Source: Natronosalvus hydrolyticus
GTDB taxonomy: Archaea > Halobacteriota > Halobacteria > Halobacteriales > Natrialbaceae
NCBI GenBank assembly: GCA_025517525.1
Contig: JAOPJZ010000003.1
Coordinates: forward strand, 186,001 to 250,000
DNA length: 64,000 nucleotides
Direction: 5' to 3'
Below the pieces are notes generated by a model that was given only the letters and a program-made list of their open reading frames with translations, was not told the DNA's origin and searched no databases. The position numbers were made by a program, and so were the translations under genes. This document shows positions 48,476 through 56,269 of the stretch, piece after piece; the first letter of the stretch is position 1; every line of letters begins with the position of its first letter.

Positions 48476-49389
48476 TGGCGTGAACCTCCCGTATACTCGA
48501 TGAACATGTCCTCGAGACTGGCTTCCTCAGTTCGGAAGTTCACGACATCGACGCCCGCTCCGTGGAGCGCAACGAGGACGTCCATCTTCGCGTCGTTCGT
48601 ACAGGTGACTTCGACCGTCGATTCGTCCTCGGCTGGCCGGGCCGTCTCGACGCCCTCCGTGCCACGAAGCGTATCGAGAATCGCCGGCGACAGTTCGTCG
48701 ACCGTGATGATGAGTTTCGTTCCACCGCCAAGCGAGTCGCGAAGCCCCTGAATCGTGTCTACGGCGACCAGTTCGCCACCCTGCAAGATAGCGACACGGT
48801 CACAGACGGCCTGGACTTGCTCGAGGATGTGACTCGAAAAGAAGATCGTCGCGCCGCGTTCGTTTTCCTCCTCGATGATACGTCGCATCTCGGCGGCCCC
48901 GTTGGGGTCGAGTCCGGAGGTCGGTTCGTCGAGCAAGAGCAAGTCGGGTTCGCCGACGAGTGCCATGCCCAGAACCAGCCGCTGGGCCATCCCTTTCGAA
49001 TAGTCGCTCGCTTTTCGGTCACCATCCTCACGGATACCGACGCGACGCAGGATTTCGACCGGGTCGTCGTCCGCGTTTTTCGACCTGATTGCGTACTCGA
49101 TGTGTTCCCGCCCGGTGAGCCGATCGTAGACGGCATAGCCTTCGGGGAGGACGCCGAGATGTTCTCGAGCGGCGACCGGATTTCGCTGGCAGTCAGCCCC
49201 AAAAATAGTAGCCGACCCGTGAGTCGGTTTGGCGAAGTCGAGCAGAATGTTCAACAGGGTCGATTTACCGGCCCCGTTGGGGCCCAGAAAGCCAAAGATT
49301 TCGCCCTCTTCGACAGCGAGGTCGACTCTGTCGAGTGCGAGCAGACTTCCGTACCGCTTAGAAACGCCGTTAACCTCGATTGCAGCCAT
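48472..49389 (-). CDS. ABC transporter ATP-binding protein
   Basis: This 305-residue ATPase has Walker A GPNGAGKST (residues 36-44), the signature YSKGMAQRL, Walker B LLLLDEPTSGLDP and a late H-loop (FFSSHILEQ). The C-terminal 80 residues are an extension common in DrrA/CcmA-like exporters. It energises the two permeases encoded directly downstream. The short AT-rich region 49390-49440 upstream probably carries the promoter. Confidence 0.95.
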   Translation of the reverse strand: MAAIEVNGVSKRYGSLLALDRVDLAVEEGEIFGFLGPNGAGKSTLLNILLDFAKPTHGSATIFGADCQRNPVAAREHLGVLPEGYAVYDRLTGREHIEYAIRSKNADDDPVEILRRVGIREDGDRKASDYSKGMAQRLVLGMALVGEPDLLLLDEPTSGLDPNGAAEMRRIIEEENERGATIFFSSHILEQVQAVCDRVAILQGGELVAVDTIQGLRDSLGGGTKLIITVDELSPAILDTLRGTEGVETARPAEDESTVEVTCTNDAKMDVLVALHGAGVDVVNFRTEEASLEDMFIEYTGGSRQ

Positions 49390-49552
49390 ATATCACCCAC
49401 AAAACCACAGTAAAATATACCTTTTGTTGTCAGTTAAGCTACCGGAACGGTGGAGAAATCGCTCGAGGGAATCGTGTTGGGTGTCACCCTACCAAGGCGA
49501 CGTTGATTGGAAAGCCTTAATACTCCGACCGGGAAACGAAGAGGTGTAGCAA

Positions 49553-49625
49553 GCCCGGGTGGTGTAGTGGCCTATCATACGACCCTGTCACGGTCGTGAC
49601 GCGGGTTCAAATCCCGCCTCGGGCG
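49553..49625 (+). tRNA. tRNA-Asp (GTC)
   Basis: This 73-base cloverleaf has acceptor stem GCCCGGG/CTCGGGC with discriminator G, a T arm GCGGGTTCAAATCCCGC and anticodon GTC in the loop CCTGTCACG. No intron is seen and CCA is not encoded. Its 3' end is repeated twice downstream (see the pseudo-tRNA entries). Confidence 0.97.
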
Positions 49626-49723
49626 CTTCCTTGATTTTCATTCCATGAGCGACTGACGTAGGCATGTCGCGAATAACCGTATCGAAAAGCGACAAACTGG
49701 GATTTGAACACAAAGAGCCGCAC

Positions 49724-49796
49724 GCCCGGAACGGTCGAACGAAGTGAGACCGCAGCCCGGACCGTCTCTGCACGGGTTCAAATCCCGCCTCGGGCG
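49724..49796 (+). pseudogene. 73-base pseudo-tRNA-Asp, copy 1
   Basis: Exactly as long as the tRNA gene. It starts GCCCGGA and ends with the intact T arm and acceptor strand (CGGGTTCAAATCCCGCC and CTCGGGCG). The D and anticodon arms are replaced by unrelated sequence (ACGGTCGAACGAAGTGAG and following). No GTC anticodon loop forms. It is preceded by GATTTGAACACAAAGAG, also present before copy 2. Confidence 0.8.
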
Positions 49797-49898
49797 CTTC
49801 TTTCGACGACCAACAACATATCCCGAGTGTCAACGAGTGCTGTTTGTATCCGTGAGTCGGAAAACCTACACAGCTGATTTGAACACAAAGAGTCGCAT

Positions 49899-49971
49899 GC
49901 CCGGAACGGTCGAACAAAGTGAGACCGCAGTCCGGACCGTCTCTGCACGGGTTCAAATCCCGCCTCGGGCG
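49899..49971 (+). pseudogene. 73-base pseudo-tRNA-Asp, copy 2
   Basis: Differs from the copy at 49724 at only two positions over 73 bases and has the same intact 24-base tRNA 3' end (49948-49971). The 24-base ends of the tRNA and both copies are spaced 171 and 175 bases apart. Confidence 0.8.
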
Positions 49972-50292
49972 CCTTGTTCGATTTTCGTTCCATGAGTGAC
50001 TGACATAGTCACGGTACGAATAGCCAACACCGAAAAGCGATGAATGGGGGCTTCTTTCAGCGCACACATCCATACGTGTTGATGCAAGAATGCTACGTTC
50101 GGAAGCCAACGACGGTTCACATATGACCTCGAGTGAGGCCCCTGACCTTTTGGGAAACGTGCGTCTACTCCCGTGAACACTAATTCTTTAGTATCCGCTG
50201 TGCCACCTCCAACTAATGAAGCCTGTTGCACGCCGCCAGTCGGTCTCGAGCGTGTGTCCAGTCGGTAGCGACGATTCGAGGAGGCGACAGTC

Positions 50293-52413
50293 ATGAACGA
50301 AGCGATTCGCGCCCTGATCGTCGACAACGAACCGGGATTTGCCGACCTGGCCGCGACGATGCTCGAGCGCGAGGACGACCGACTCGAGGTGACGGGCGTA
50401 ACGAGTGCGAACGAGGCGCTGGAAACCCTCGACAGCAACGGCGTCGACTGTATCGTCAGCGACTACGAAATGCCCGGATCGACCGGTCTCGAGTTACTCG
50501 AGTCCGTGCGAAAGCGGGATCCCGATCTCCCGTTTATACTCTTTACCGGAAAAGGGTCAGAGGAGATTGCCACGGAAGCTATCGCGGCGGGAGTCACCCA
50601 GTATCTCCAGAAGAAACCGGGAAGTGACCGATACACGTTGTTGGCCAATCAGATTTCGAACGCGGTCTCACAGTATCGAGCAGAGACCGAGTTACGCGAA
50701 AGCGAACGGCGGTACGAGCGGACGCTGACGACGCTCCACGATACGACGCGTGATCTGATGCGTGCGGGAACGAAAGAGGAGATTTACGAGGCCGCCGTCG
50801 AGACAGCTGGCACGATTCTCGAGGTCCCGCTCGTGACCGCGTACCGTTTCGATCCGACGGTTGGGGCACTCTCCTATGTGGCCTCGACGACGGAGACCCG
50901 CCAGCGATTGACCCCCGATACAACGATCGAACGCGGCGATGGACACATCTGGGAGGGCTTTTCGGAGGGCGAACCGGTGTACGTTTCCGACCTAGCAAAT
51001 TCGAGCCAAAACACCGCACTGGAGGCCGTTACTCGCAGCGAGTTGGTCGTTCCGCTTGGCACCCACGGGGTGATCGTCGCTGGAAGTGAGACCGTCGACG
51101 GGTTCGACGAATCGATGCAAGAATTGCTCTATATTCTCGCTGCGAACACCGAAGCAGCCCTGGACAGGGCAGAACGAGAACAATTGCTCCGTGAGCACGA
51201 CCGAACGCTGACCGAACAGAACGAAGCGCTGACGCGGCTCAATCACACCAACGAGATCGTTCGGGCGATCAATCGGGCGATTGCACAGGCGTCGACACGG
51301 CGCGAAATCGAAACCACTGTTTGTGAGCAACTCGCCGACGCCGACCGGTATCTGTTCGCCTGGATCGCCTCGAGCGCCCAGTCATCGCCGGAACCGATGG
51401 CCTGGGAGGGCGTTGACGCGACCTACATCGACCGGATTCGAGATGACGGGGAGGGTGCTCCCGAGTATACACTGATCAAGCGGGCGCTCAAGACCGAATC
51501 AGTGGTCGTCATCGAAAACGTCCTCGATGACGACGGCTGGCAGGACCGACGAACCGCAGCACTCACCTACGGTTATCAGACGGTCATCGCCGTCCCGTTG
51601 CTCGACGGTGAGCGAGCCTACGGAGTCATCGTCGTCCACGCCCCACAGGCCAATGCGATCAGCGACAGCGAACGGGAAGTGCTCGGTGAACTCGGTGAGA
51701 CGATCGGTCACGCAATTCGATCGGTCGAACGGACACAGGCCATGCTGACCGACAGTCGGCTGGAGCTCGAGCTCGAATGTGTCAGTTCACAGCTGCTGTT
51801 CAACCGTATTGCAGCCGCTGCTCCAGGTCCCATTTCGCTCGAAGGGTTGCTCGAGCGAGAACAGGAAACGGTTCTCTTTATTTCGGTCGAAGCCGCCACT
51901 GTCGACACCCTGTTAGACCTCGTCAAGGACTGGGCGGCGATCGATTCCATCTCGATTGTCTCTACGAGCGACGAGTCGACACTGCTCGAGTGTACGATGA
52001 CGTCGACACCATTTCTGGACACACTCCGGGAGTTCGACGCACAGATTACACACGTCACGGCGGCAGAAGGGACGAGTTCGATCGTTCTTTCAGTGCCAAG
52101 CGGCATCGACACGCGGGCGCTGGTAGAGCGAATCCAGGAGCGGTATCCGGAGACATCGTTGACTGCCCGACGTGAAACGACGAACACGGTGTCGCCTCGA
52201 GGAATCGACGCTCACCTCGAGTCGACGCTCACCGCAAAGCAACTCGAGGCGCTGCAGGCTGCCCATTATAGCGGCTTTTTCCACTGGCCTCGAGAAAGCA
52301 CCGGCGAGGATATCGCCGCGGCCCTTGACGTCACGCCGCCGACCTACCACTACCACTTGCGAGCGGCACAGAGAAAGCTGGTATCGATGGTCTTCGACAA
52401 CGACTCTAATTGA
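50293..52413 (+). CDS. response regulator with GAF, Bat and HTH_10 domains
   Basis: This 706-residue regulator has a receiver domain (about 1-120, phospho-acceptor Asp57 in DCIVSDYEMPG, Lys in the LFTGKG motif), a GAF domain (about 150-290), a coiled coil, a second GAF domain (about 325-480), a bacterio-opsin-activator-type domain (about 490-640) and a C-terminal HTH_10 (AKQLEALQAAHYSGFF, DVTPPTYHYHLRAAQ). Such proteins are haloarchaeal transcription factors responding to light, oxygen or redox. No kinase is adjacent. The start lies within the DNA that follows the tRNA-Asp repeats. Confidence 0.94.
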   Translation: MNEAIRALIVDNEPGFADLAATMLEREDDRLEVTGVTSANEALETLDSNGVDCIVSDYEMPGSTGLELLESVRKRDPDLPFILFTGKGSEEIATEAIAAGVTQYLQKKPGSDRYTLLANQISNAVSQYRAETELRESERRYERTLTTLHDTTRDLMRAGTKEEIYEAAVETAGTILEVPLVTAYRFDPTVGALSYVASTTETRQRLTPDTTIERGDGHIWEGFSEGEPVYVSDLANSSQNTALEAVTRSELVVPLGTHGVIVAGSETVDGFDESMQELLYILAANTEAALDRAEREQLLREHDRTLTEQNEALTRLNHTNEIVRAINRAIAQASTRREIETTVCEQLADADRYLFAWIASSAQSSPEPMAWEGVDATYIDRIRDDGEGAPEYTLIKRALKTESVVVIENVLDDDGWQDRRTAALTYGYQTVIAVPLLDGERAYGVIVVHAPQANAISDSEREVLGELGETIGHAIRSVERTQAMLTDSRLELELECVSSQLLFNRIAAAAPGPISLEGLLEREQETVLFISVEAATVDTLLDLVKDWAAIDSISIVSTSDESTLLECTMTSTPFLDTLREFDAQITHVTAAEGTSSIVLSVPSGIDTRALVERIQERYPETSLTARRETTNTVSPRGIDAHLESTLTAKQLEALQAAHYSGFFHWPRESTGEDIAAALDVTPPTYHYHLRAAQRKLVSMVFDNDSN

Positions 52414-52511
52414 TTAGTGCTCTAGTTCCCCACACACCAAACAGTTAGACAGTATTCTTAACCCCCATGCACCCATACGATTAGTTGGCGATTCAAGACA
52501 GACTGTCGCCA

Positions 52512-52548
52512 CCCCCCCCCCCTAACCCCCCACCCCACTTTTCCCCCA
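52512..52548. repeat. homopolymeric C-rich tract
   Basis: A run of 12 C is followed by TAA, six C, A, four C, A and later five C. The purine/pyrimidine strand asymmetry is unusual for this genome. It might form i-motif/G-quadruplex structure and is prone to length change. Confidence 0.9.
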
Positions 52549-52601
52549 GACTACTCCCACAGTGCAAACAGTCGTAACCGGTAACTCGAGCGCGTAGTAC
52601 C

Positions 52602-52686
52602 AGTACTCCGTCAAGCGTCGACGGGTGAGTCAAACCAGACAACCGCTATCGGTGCGACTCACACGTTCAGGCGTGACGAAACACTA
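52602..52686. repeat. structured short repeat C, copy 2
   Basis: It matches 9640-9724 at the ends and in the centre (GACAACCGCTATCG). The hairpin arms are GTGAGTC/GACTCAC, different in sequence from copy 1 but again complementary. Repeat B follows with only one base between them. Confidence 0.75.
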
Positions 52687-52687
52687 G

Positions 52688-52766
52688 TGGCTTCCCAAAC
52701 CTGAACGGATGCGTGAAACCGACTACAGACGTCCGGTTTCACGCATTGGTCGACGTTTGGGAGGGT
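52688..52766. repeat. MITE-like repeat B, copy 2
   Basis: The same terminal arms as 46739-46818 (TGGCTTCCCAAAC and GTTTGGGAGGGT) and the same inner CGGATGCGTGAAACCG. It is flanked by ACTAG (52683-52687) and ACTGG (52767-52771). Confidence 0.85.
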
Positions 52767-52809
52767 ACTGGTCCATTCAGCAAGCATCTGACAACCCATT
52801 GACTCGAAG

Positions 52810-52818
52810 TTTATATAC
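52810..52818 (+). promoter_or_regulatory. TATA box of the pilin-like gene
   Basis: TTTATATAC, centred about 26 bases before the ATG at 52840, the spacing for a leaderless haloarchaeal mRNA. Confidence 0.75.
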
Positions 52819-52839
52819 AAATCGGCGGCCAGACCAGCC

Positions 52840-53292
52840 ATGGAAAGACGACCCGAATTTAGCCGCGATCAGCGTGCAATCGAAGGCCTTCCAATCCGCC
52901 TAGTCATCGCCCTCGTTGTGGGCGTGGCAAGTCTCGCAATCATGATGTCGATGCTCGGTGGCGTCGGGACGATCAGCGAAACCGAAGTCGACGTCGAACC
53001 GGTCCCCGTAACAGTCGACGCGGATACCAGCACGGACGTCGAACTCACCGTTATCGGCGACGATGGTAACACGGTCAGTGAGGCAACCGTCATCGTCTCG
53101 AGTGAAAGCGCCTGGCTGGACTCGGCAGCGAAAGGGACGACTGACGACGATGGACAGGTCCAGTTATCACTCGAGCCGGAACTCAAACAGGGACAACGTA
53201 TTGGCACCCTTCAGGTCGATATCGTTCCCCCAACGAACAGTGATTACGTCGACGATCAGGCCAATACCGAGATCGTCGTCATCGAGAGCTAA
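52840..53292 (+). CDS. pilin-like exported protein with Ig-like domain
   Basis: This 150-residue protein starts with a short charged leader (MERRPEFSRDQRAIEGLP) followed by a hydrophobic helix (IRLVIALVVGVASLAIMMSML), a type IV pilin-like beginning. The remainder is one beta domain with an Ig/carboxypeptidase-regulatory flavour (VELTVIGDDGNTVSEATVIV). It resembles haloarchaeal DUF7382-type proteins. A membrane-anchored extracellular domain is likely; assembly into a pilus is not shown. Its 3' end overlaps the convergent Pcm-like gene by 14 bases. Confidence 0.82.
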   Translation: MERRPEFSRDQRAIEGLPIRLVIALVVGVASLAIMMSMLGGVGTISETEVDVEPVPVTVDADTSTDVELTVIGDDGNTVSEATVIVSSESAWLDSAAKGTTDDDGQVQLSLEPELKQGQRIGTLQVDIVPPTNSDYVDDQANTEIVVIES

Positions 53293-54028
53293 CGCCCTCC
53301 CACTCGATCCAGTCACGTTCCCAGCCAGTTCGTGATTGGGCCCGACGAGTCGTATATTCGCCGTCCTCTCGAGCCATTCGATTTCGCTCGAGTGTTCCTA
53401 CCTGCTCGCCATCGACCAACAGTGGCTCGAACGACACCGCGCCGAACGTCTCGAGCGTGCCAGCCTGCGTGTGCGCCTCGAGTCGCTGTGTTCCGCTGGC
53501 CGTGATTCGAGGAAAGACGATTACGCCGTCGTCCCGTAACTGCTCGAGCAGCGCTCGCGGCGGTGACACCGTGGCAGCCTCCAGTAAAATCCGGTCGAAC
53601 GGCGCGTACGAGGGTAACCCAGCGGCCCCATCGCGACAATCGACGAGCACACCACCGTATCCTGCTCGCTCGAGCATCGTCCGCGCCTCGTAGACGATTG
53701 GACGGGCGATGTCGACTGCGTGGACGTTCGTTTCGCCGACGAGTTCCGCGAGCACGGCCGCCGTGTAGCCGACACCCGACCCAACGATGAGCGTCGAATC
53801 GCCGGGGCTGGCCGACAGCGCCTCGAGCAATCGGGCAACGGTGCTCGGTGCGAGGACGCGGGTGCCGAGATGTTCGTGATCACGGTCGGCATACGCTGCC
53901 CCCTCCGGAACGAACTCGTGACGGGGAACAGCGCCCATGGCCACGGTGAGTGCCTCGTCCTCGAGGACGGCTTTCGACTCGTGGACGAGGCCATCGATCA
54001 TATCCTCGCGCAATACCGCAGCGTCCAT
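53279..54028 (-). CDS. pcm: protein-L-isoaspartate O-methyltransferase-like protein
   Basis: This 249-residue class I methyltransferase has the PCMT layout: PRHEFVPEGAAYADRDH, the SAM loop VGSGVGYTAAVLAEL, HAVDIARPIVYEA and ILLEAATVSPPRAL. The usual substrate motif ISAPH is changed to VLAPS, and the SAM loop lacks the common G-T-G pattern, so this is a divergent member. Haloarchaea commonly encode two Pcm paralogues, and this may be the non-canonical one. PCMT repairs isoaspartyl damage in aged proteins. It overlaps the neighbouring gene by 14 bases at the 3' end. Confidence 0.85.
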   Translation of the reverse strand: MDAAVLREDMIDGLVHESKAVLEDEALTVAMGAVPRHEFVPEGAAYADRDHEHLGTRVLAPSTVARLLEALSASPGDSTLIVGSGVGYTAAVLAELVGETNVHAVDIARPIVYEARTMLERAGYGGVLVDCRDGAAGLPSYAPFDRILLEAATVSPPRALLEQLRDDGVIVFPRITASGTQRLEAHTQAGTLETFGAVSFEPLLVDGEQVGTLERNRMAREDGEYTTRRAQSRTGWERDWIEWEGVSSR

Positions 54029-54062
54029 ACCGTCTCTATCGTGGCGAAGGTATTCAACTAAA

Positions 54063-55612
54063 CGGTAGCACGGAGTCCTCTTCTGCTCACGGCTTCTTCT
54101 CGCGACTTCGCCGCTCGAATGGTTCGCGGAACTGCGTTCCGCGCTATTGCCGTTCGCACGGTCAGCGGAACCTTCGGTTCCACGGTATCCTCAAGCACGA
54201 GTACAGCGAGCAGTAGGGTGGGGAGGAGCGCGTTCGTATAGTCGTCCGAAAGCCGAGCCTTTCGTGATGACGAGAGACTTCGTCTCTCGAACCACTGGGT
54301 ACGAACAATTATCTATAAATAGCCACAAGGTCATATTGAATTTGTGGCAGACGACTACGTGCGTCGGACGGCAATCACCCGCCTCTCGGTAGACGGCGAG
54401 CAACGCGACTTGCTCGAAGACACCATCTCCGAGTGGAAGCGGGGATGCCAAATCGCCACAGACCTCGCGTGGGGACGTTGCAACACCAAGAGCGATGTGC
54501 AACCCCTTGCCTATGACTCTGTGCGGGAAGATACTGACCTTGGCAGTCAGCACGCGATTCTCGCCACCCACCAAGCCGCACAAGCCATCACCGGCTGTAT
54601 CGAACGCCGGTCGAAGGGCAAGAAGGTCAGCAAACCGACGTTCACCGCGCCGACCGTAAAATACGATACACGGACGATGACGGTGTTCAATGACGATACC
54701 GTGTCCCTCTCCACGACGGAGAGTCGGGTCCGGTGTCCACTCGACCTTCCCGACTCCGACGATGGCTATCAGCGTCAGTATCTCGACTCAGACGAATGGA
54801 GTGTTACGGAAAGTACGCTCACCGCCCGGGATGGCGAGTTCTTCTTGCATATCGGCTTCCGCCGGTACAAGAACGACACCGAACGGAAGACCGTCGAGGA
54901 CGGAACGGTTCTTGGGGTTGACCTCGGTATCGAAAACCTCGCTGTCACCAGCACCGCCTACTTCTTTAGCGGGCGGGAGCTAACCCACCGGCTCCGCGAG
55001 TTCGAGAAGGTACGCGCCGGATTGCAACAGACCGGCACACGAAGTGCCCACCGAACGCTCGTTCAGTCGAGTGGCCGGGAACTTCGCTACGTCCGCGACG
55101 TTCTCCACCGGGCGTCGAACGCGTTGATAACTGAAGCCCTCCGGTACGACTGCGACATAATCGCGTTCGAGAACCTGACCCATATCCGCGACCGAACGGG
55201 CGCGTCGTGGGGTCACAAGTGGGCGTTCCGAACACTTTACGAACAGGTCGAGTACAAAGCCGAGTCGGTCGGTATCTCCGTAAAGCAAGTCGGTTCGGCG
55301 TACACGTCGAAGCGGTGTTCCAAGTGTGGATTCACGACAGACGAGAATCGCTCGTCGCGCAACGACTTCCGGTGCGTGAAGTGCGGGTCGGAATCGAACG
55401 CGGACTACAACGCGGCGAAGAACATCGGTATGCGGTACGTCCGCCGGGGGCAACAGTCGTCTCGGCGGACGGGCGACAGTCAGCTCGCCCTCAAGTCTGG
55501 AACGTTGACGCCGAACGCCGGATTTACCGGCTACCCCGACGGGTTCGAGGCCGAGTTCACGGATAAGCCCCACCCTCAACACGCCGAAGGCGCGTAGGGT
55601 GGGGTAGTTGAC
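54063..55612 (+). mobile_element. TnpB-only IS200/IS605-group element, copy 2
   Basis: The ends match copy 1 (CGGTAGCACGGAGTCC on the left; GTAGGGTGGGGTAGTTGAC on the right), and the element is inverted relative to it. The left end is about 50 bases longer than copy 1 and has two successive hairpins (GCGGAACTGCGTTCCGC and GCGGAACCTTCGGTTCC) where copy 1 has one. No TnpA. It sits directly upstream of the Pcm-like gene, whose TATA region (TTTAGTTGAATA) borders the element. Confidence 0.88.
54344..55597 (+). CDS. tnpB: TnpB RNA-guided nuclease, copy 2
   Basis: This 417-residue protein starts with GTG like copy 1 and differs from it by roughly 25 substitutions and the C-terminal end (QHAEGA in place of RARPSGRAK). 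All RuvC residues (GVDLGIENLA, IAFENL, NADYNAAKN) and zinc-ribbon cysteines are intact, with CSKCG and CVKCG as the pairs. The stop lies within the conserved right end of the element, so the guide RNA scaffold overlaps the 3' end of the coding region. The protein is predicted to be functional, with a guide taken from the flank after 55612. Confidence 0.95.
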   Translation: MADDYVRRTAITRLSVDGEQRDLLEDTISEWKRGCQIATDLAWGRCNTKSDVQPLAYDSVREDTDLGSQHAILATHQAAQAITGCIERRSKGKKVSKPTFTAPTVKYDTRTMTVFNDDTVSLSTTESRVRCPLDLPDSDDGYQRQYLDSDEWSVTESTLTARDGEFFLHIGFRRYKNDTERKTVEDGTVLGVDLGIENLAVTSTAYFFSGRELTHRLREFEKVRAGLQQTGTRSAHRTLVQSSGRELRYVRDVLHRASNALITEALRYDCDIIAFENLTHIRDRTGASWGHKWAFRTLYEQVEYKAESVGISVKQVGSAYTSKRCSKCGFTTDENRSSRNDFRCVKCGSESNADYNAAKNIGMRYVRRGQQSSRRTGDSQLALKSGTLTPNAGFTGYPDGFEAEFTDKPHPQHAEGA

Positions 55613-55749
55613 CCGCACGCTTGCTTTCTCGAGGGGTAATTCACGGTACAGAAAGCCATAGAGGCGCACCGCGGGGCGAAGGAACCGTCGTGTCCCAGCC
55701 ACGGAGAACCGGCTATGCGTATTTCACGCTGGCAATTCTCTTTTATCGT

Positions 55750-56211
55750 ATGCGTTCGCTGTCTCGGCCCGTTAGCGTCTATCTGCAGGGCGGTGTCGCT
55801 GCCCTCGGGGCCATCGTTATACTGGTGAGCCTCGCCGGGTTCGGTATCATCTTCTCGTCGATGCCACCGAGCGAGAGTGGCTTCGCCGAAGGGTTGGCGA
55901 TTCTGCTGTTTGGCCTGTACGTGTTAGCGGGGTTCGTGATTCTCGCTGGCGGGCTACTGATTCCACAACGGGACGCACACGGGATAGCGTTTACATCACA
56001 GCAACGAACACTCCTCACTTACGGCCTGCTTGCGCCGATTGTGGGTGTCGCCCTCGTTCCCCTTGGCGCGATGTTCGTGCCGCCCGCCCTGGATCCACTC
56101 CGACCGGTACTCGTGGTCGGGTTGGGGGTGTTCCTTTGCAGTGGTCCACTTGCGACCCTGGTTGCAATCGGGCTGAAACTACGTGATAGCAGACACAACG
56201 AGACCACCTGA
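55750..56211 (+). CDS. four-helix membrane protein
   Basis: This 153-residue protein has four predicted membrane helices (GGVAALGAIVILVSLAGFG; LAILLFGLYVLAGFVILAG; TYGLLAPIVGVALVPLG; PVLVVGLGVFLCSGPLATL) and a short polar tail. I do not recognise a family. The ATG at 55750 begins directly before a typical short cytoplasmic N-terminus; the frame runs on to 55621 but that part overlaps the transposon border. It follows the TnpB element by about 140 bases. Confidence 0.75.
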   Translation: MRSLSRPVSVYLQGGVAALGAIVILVSLAGFGIIFSSMPPSESGFAEGLAILLFGLYVLAGFVILAGGLLIPQRDAHGIAFTSQQRTLLTYGLLAPIVGVALVPLGAMFVPPALDPLRPVLVVGLGVFLCSGPLATLVAIGLKLRDSRHNETT

Positions 56212-56269
56212 AAACCGCTTCAGTCGGTATCATCCTCGAGTCAGCGCCACCCTCGAGACCGCGCCCTCA

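Larger units (their letters stand above)
49626..50292. other. region downstream of tRNA-Asp with two pseudo-tRNA copies
   Basis: This 667-base stretch holds two pseudo-tRNA copies. The DNA after the tRNA and that after the second pseudo-tRNA are related (TTGATTTTC[A/G]TTCCATGAG[C/T]GACTGAC-like), as expected from nested integrations or tandem duplication. Bases 50060-50292 show nothing recognisable. Apparent ORFs here are translations of the repeats. Confidence 0.75.
52414..52839. other. intergenic region with C-tract and repeats C and B
   Basis: This stretch holds a C-rich tract (52512-52548), repeat C copy 2 (52602-52686), repeat B copy 2 (52688-52766) and the promoter of the pilin-like gene (52810-52818). 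No ORF. Confidence 0.7.

Noticed and set aside
49588-50438. Several ORFs on the minus strand over the tRNA-Asp repeats, each containing EAGFEP-like segments
   Set aside because: The repeated peptide is the reverse translation of the tRNA 3' end and pseudo-tRNAs, so these are not proteins.
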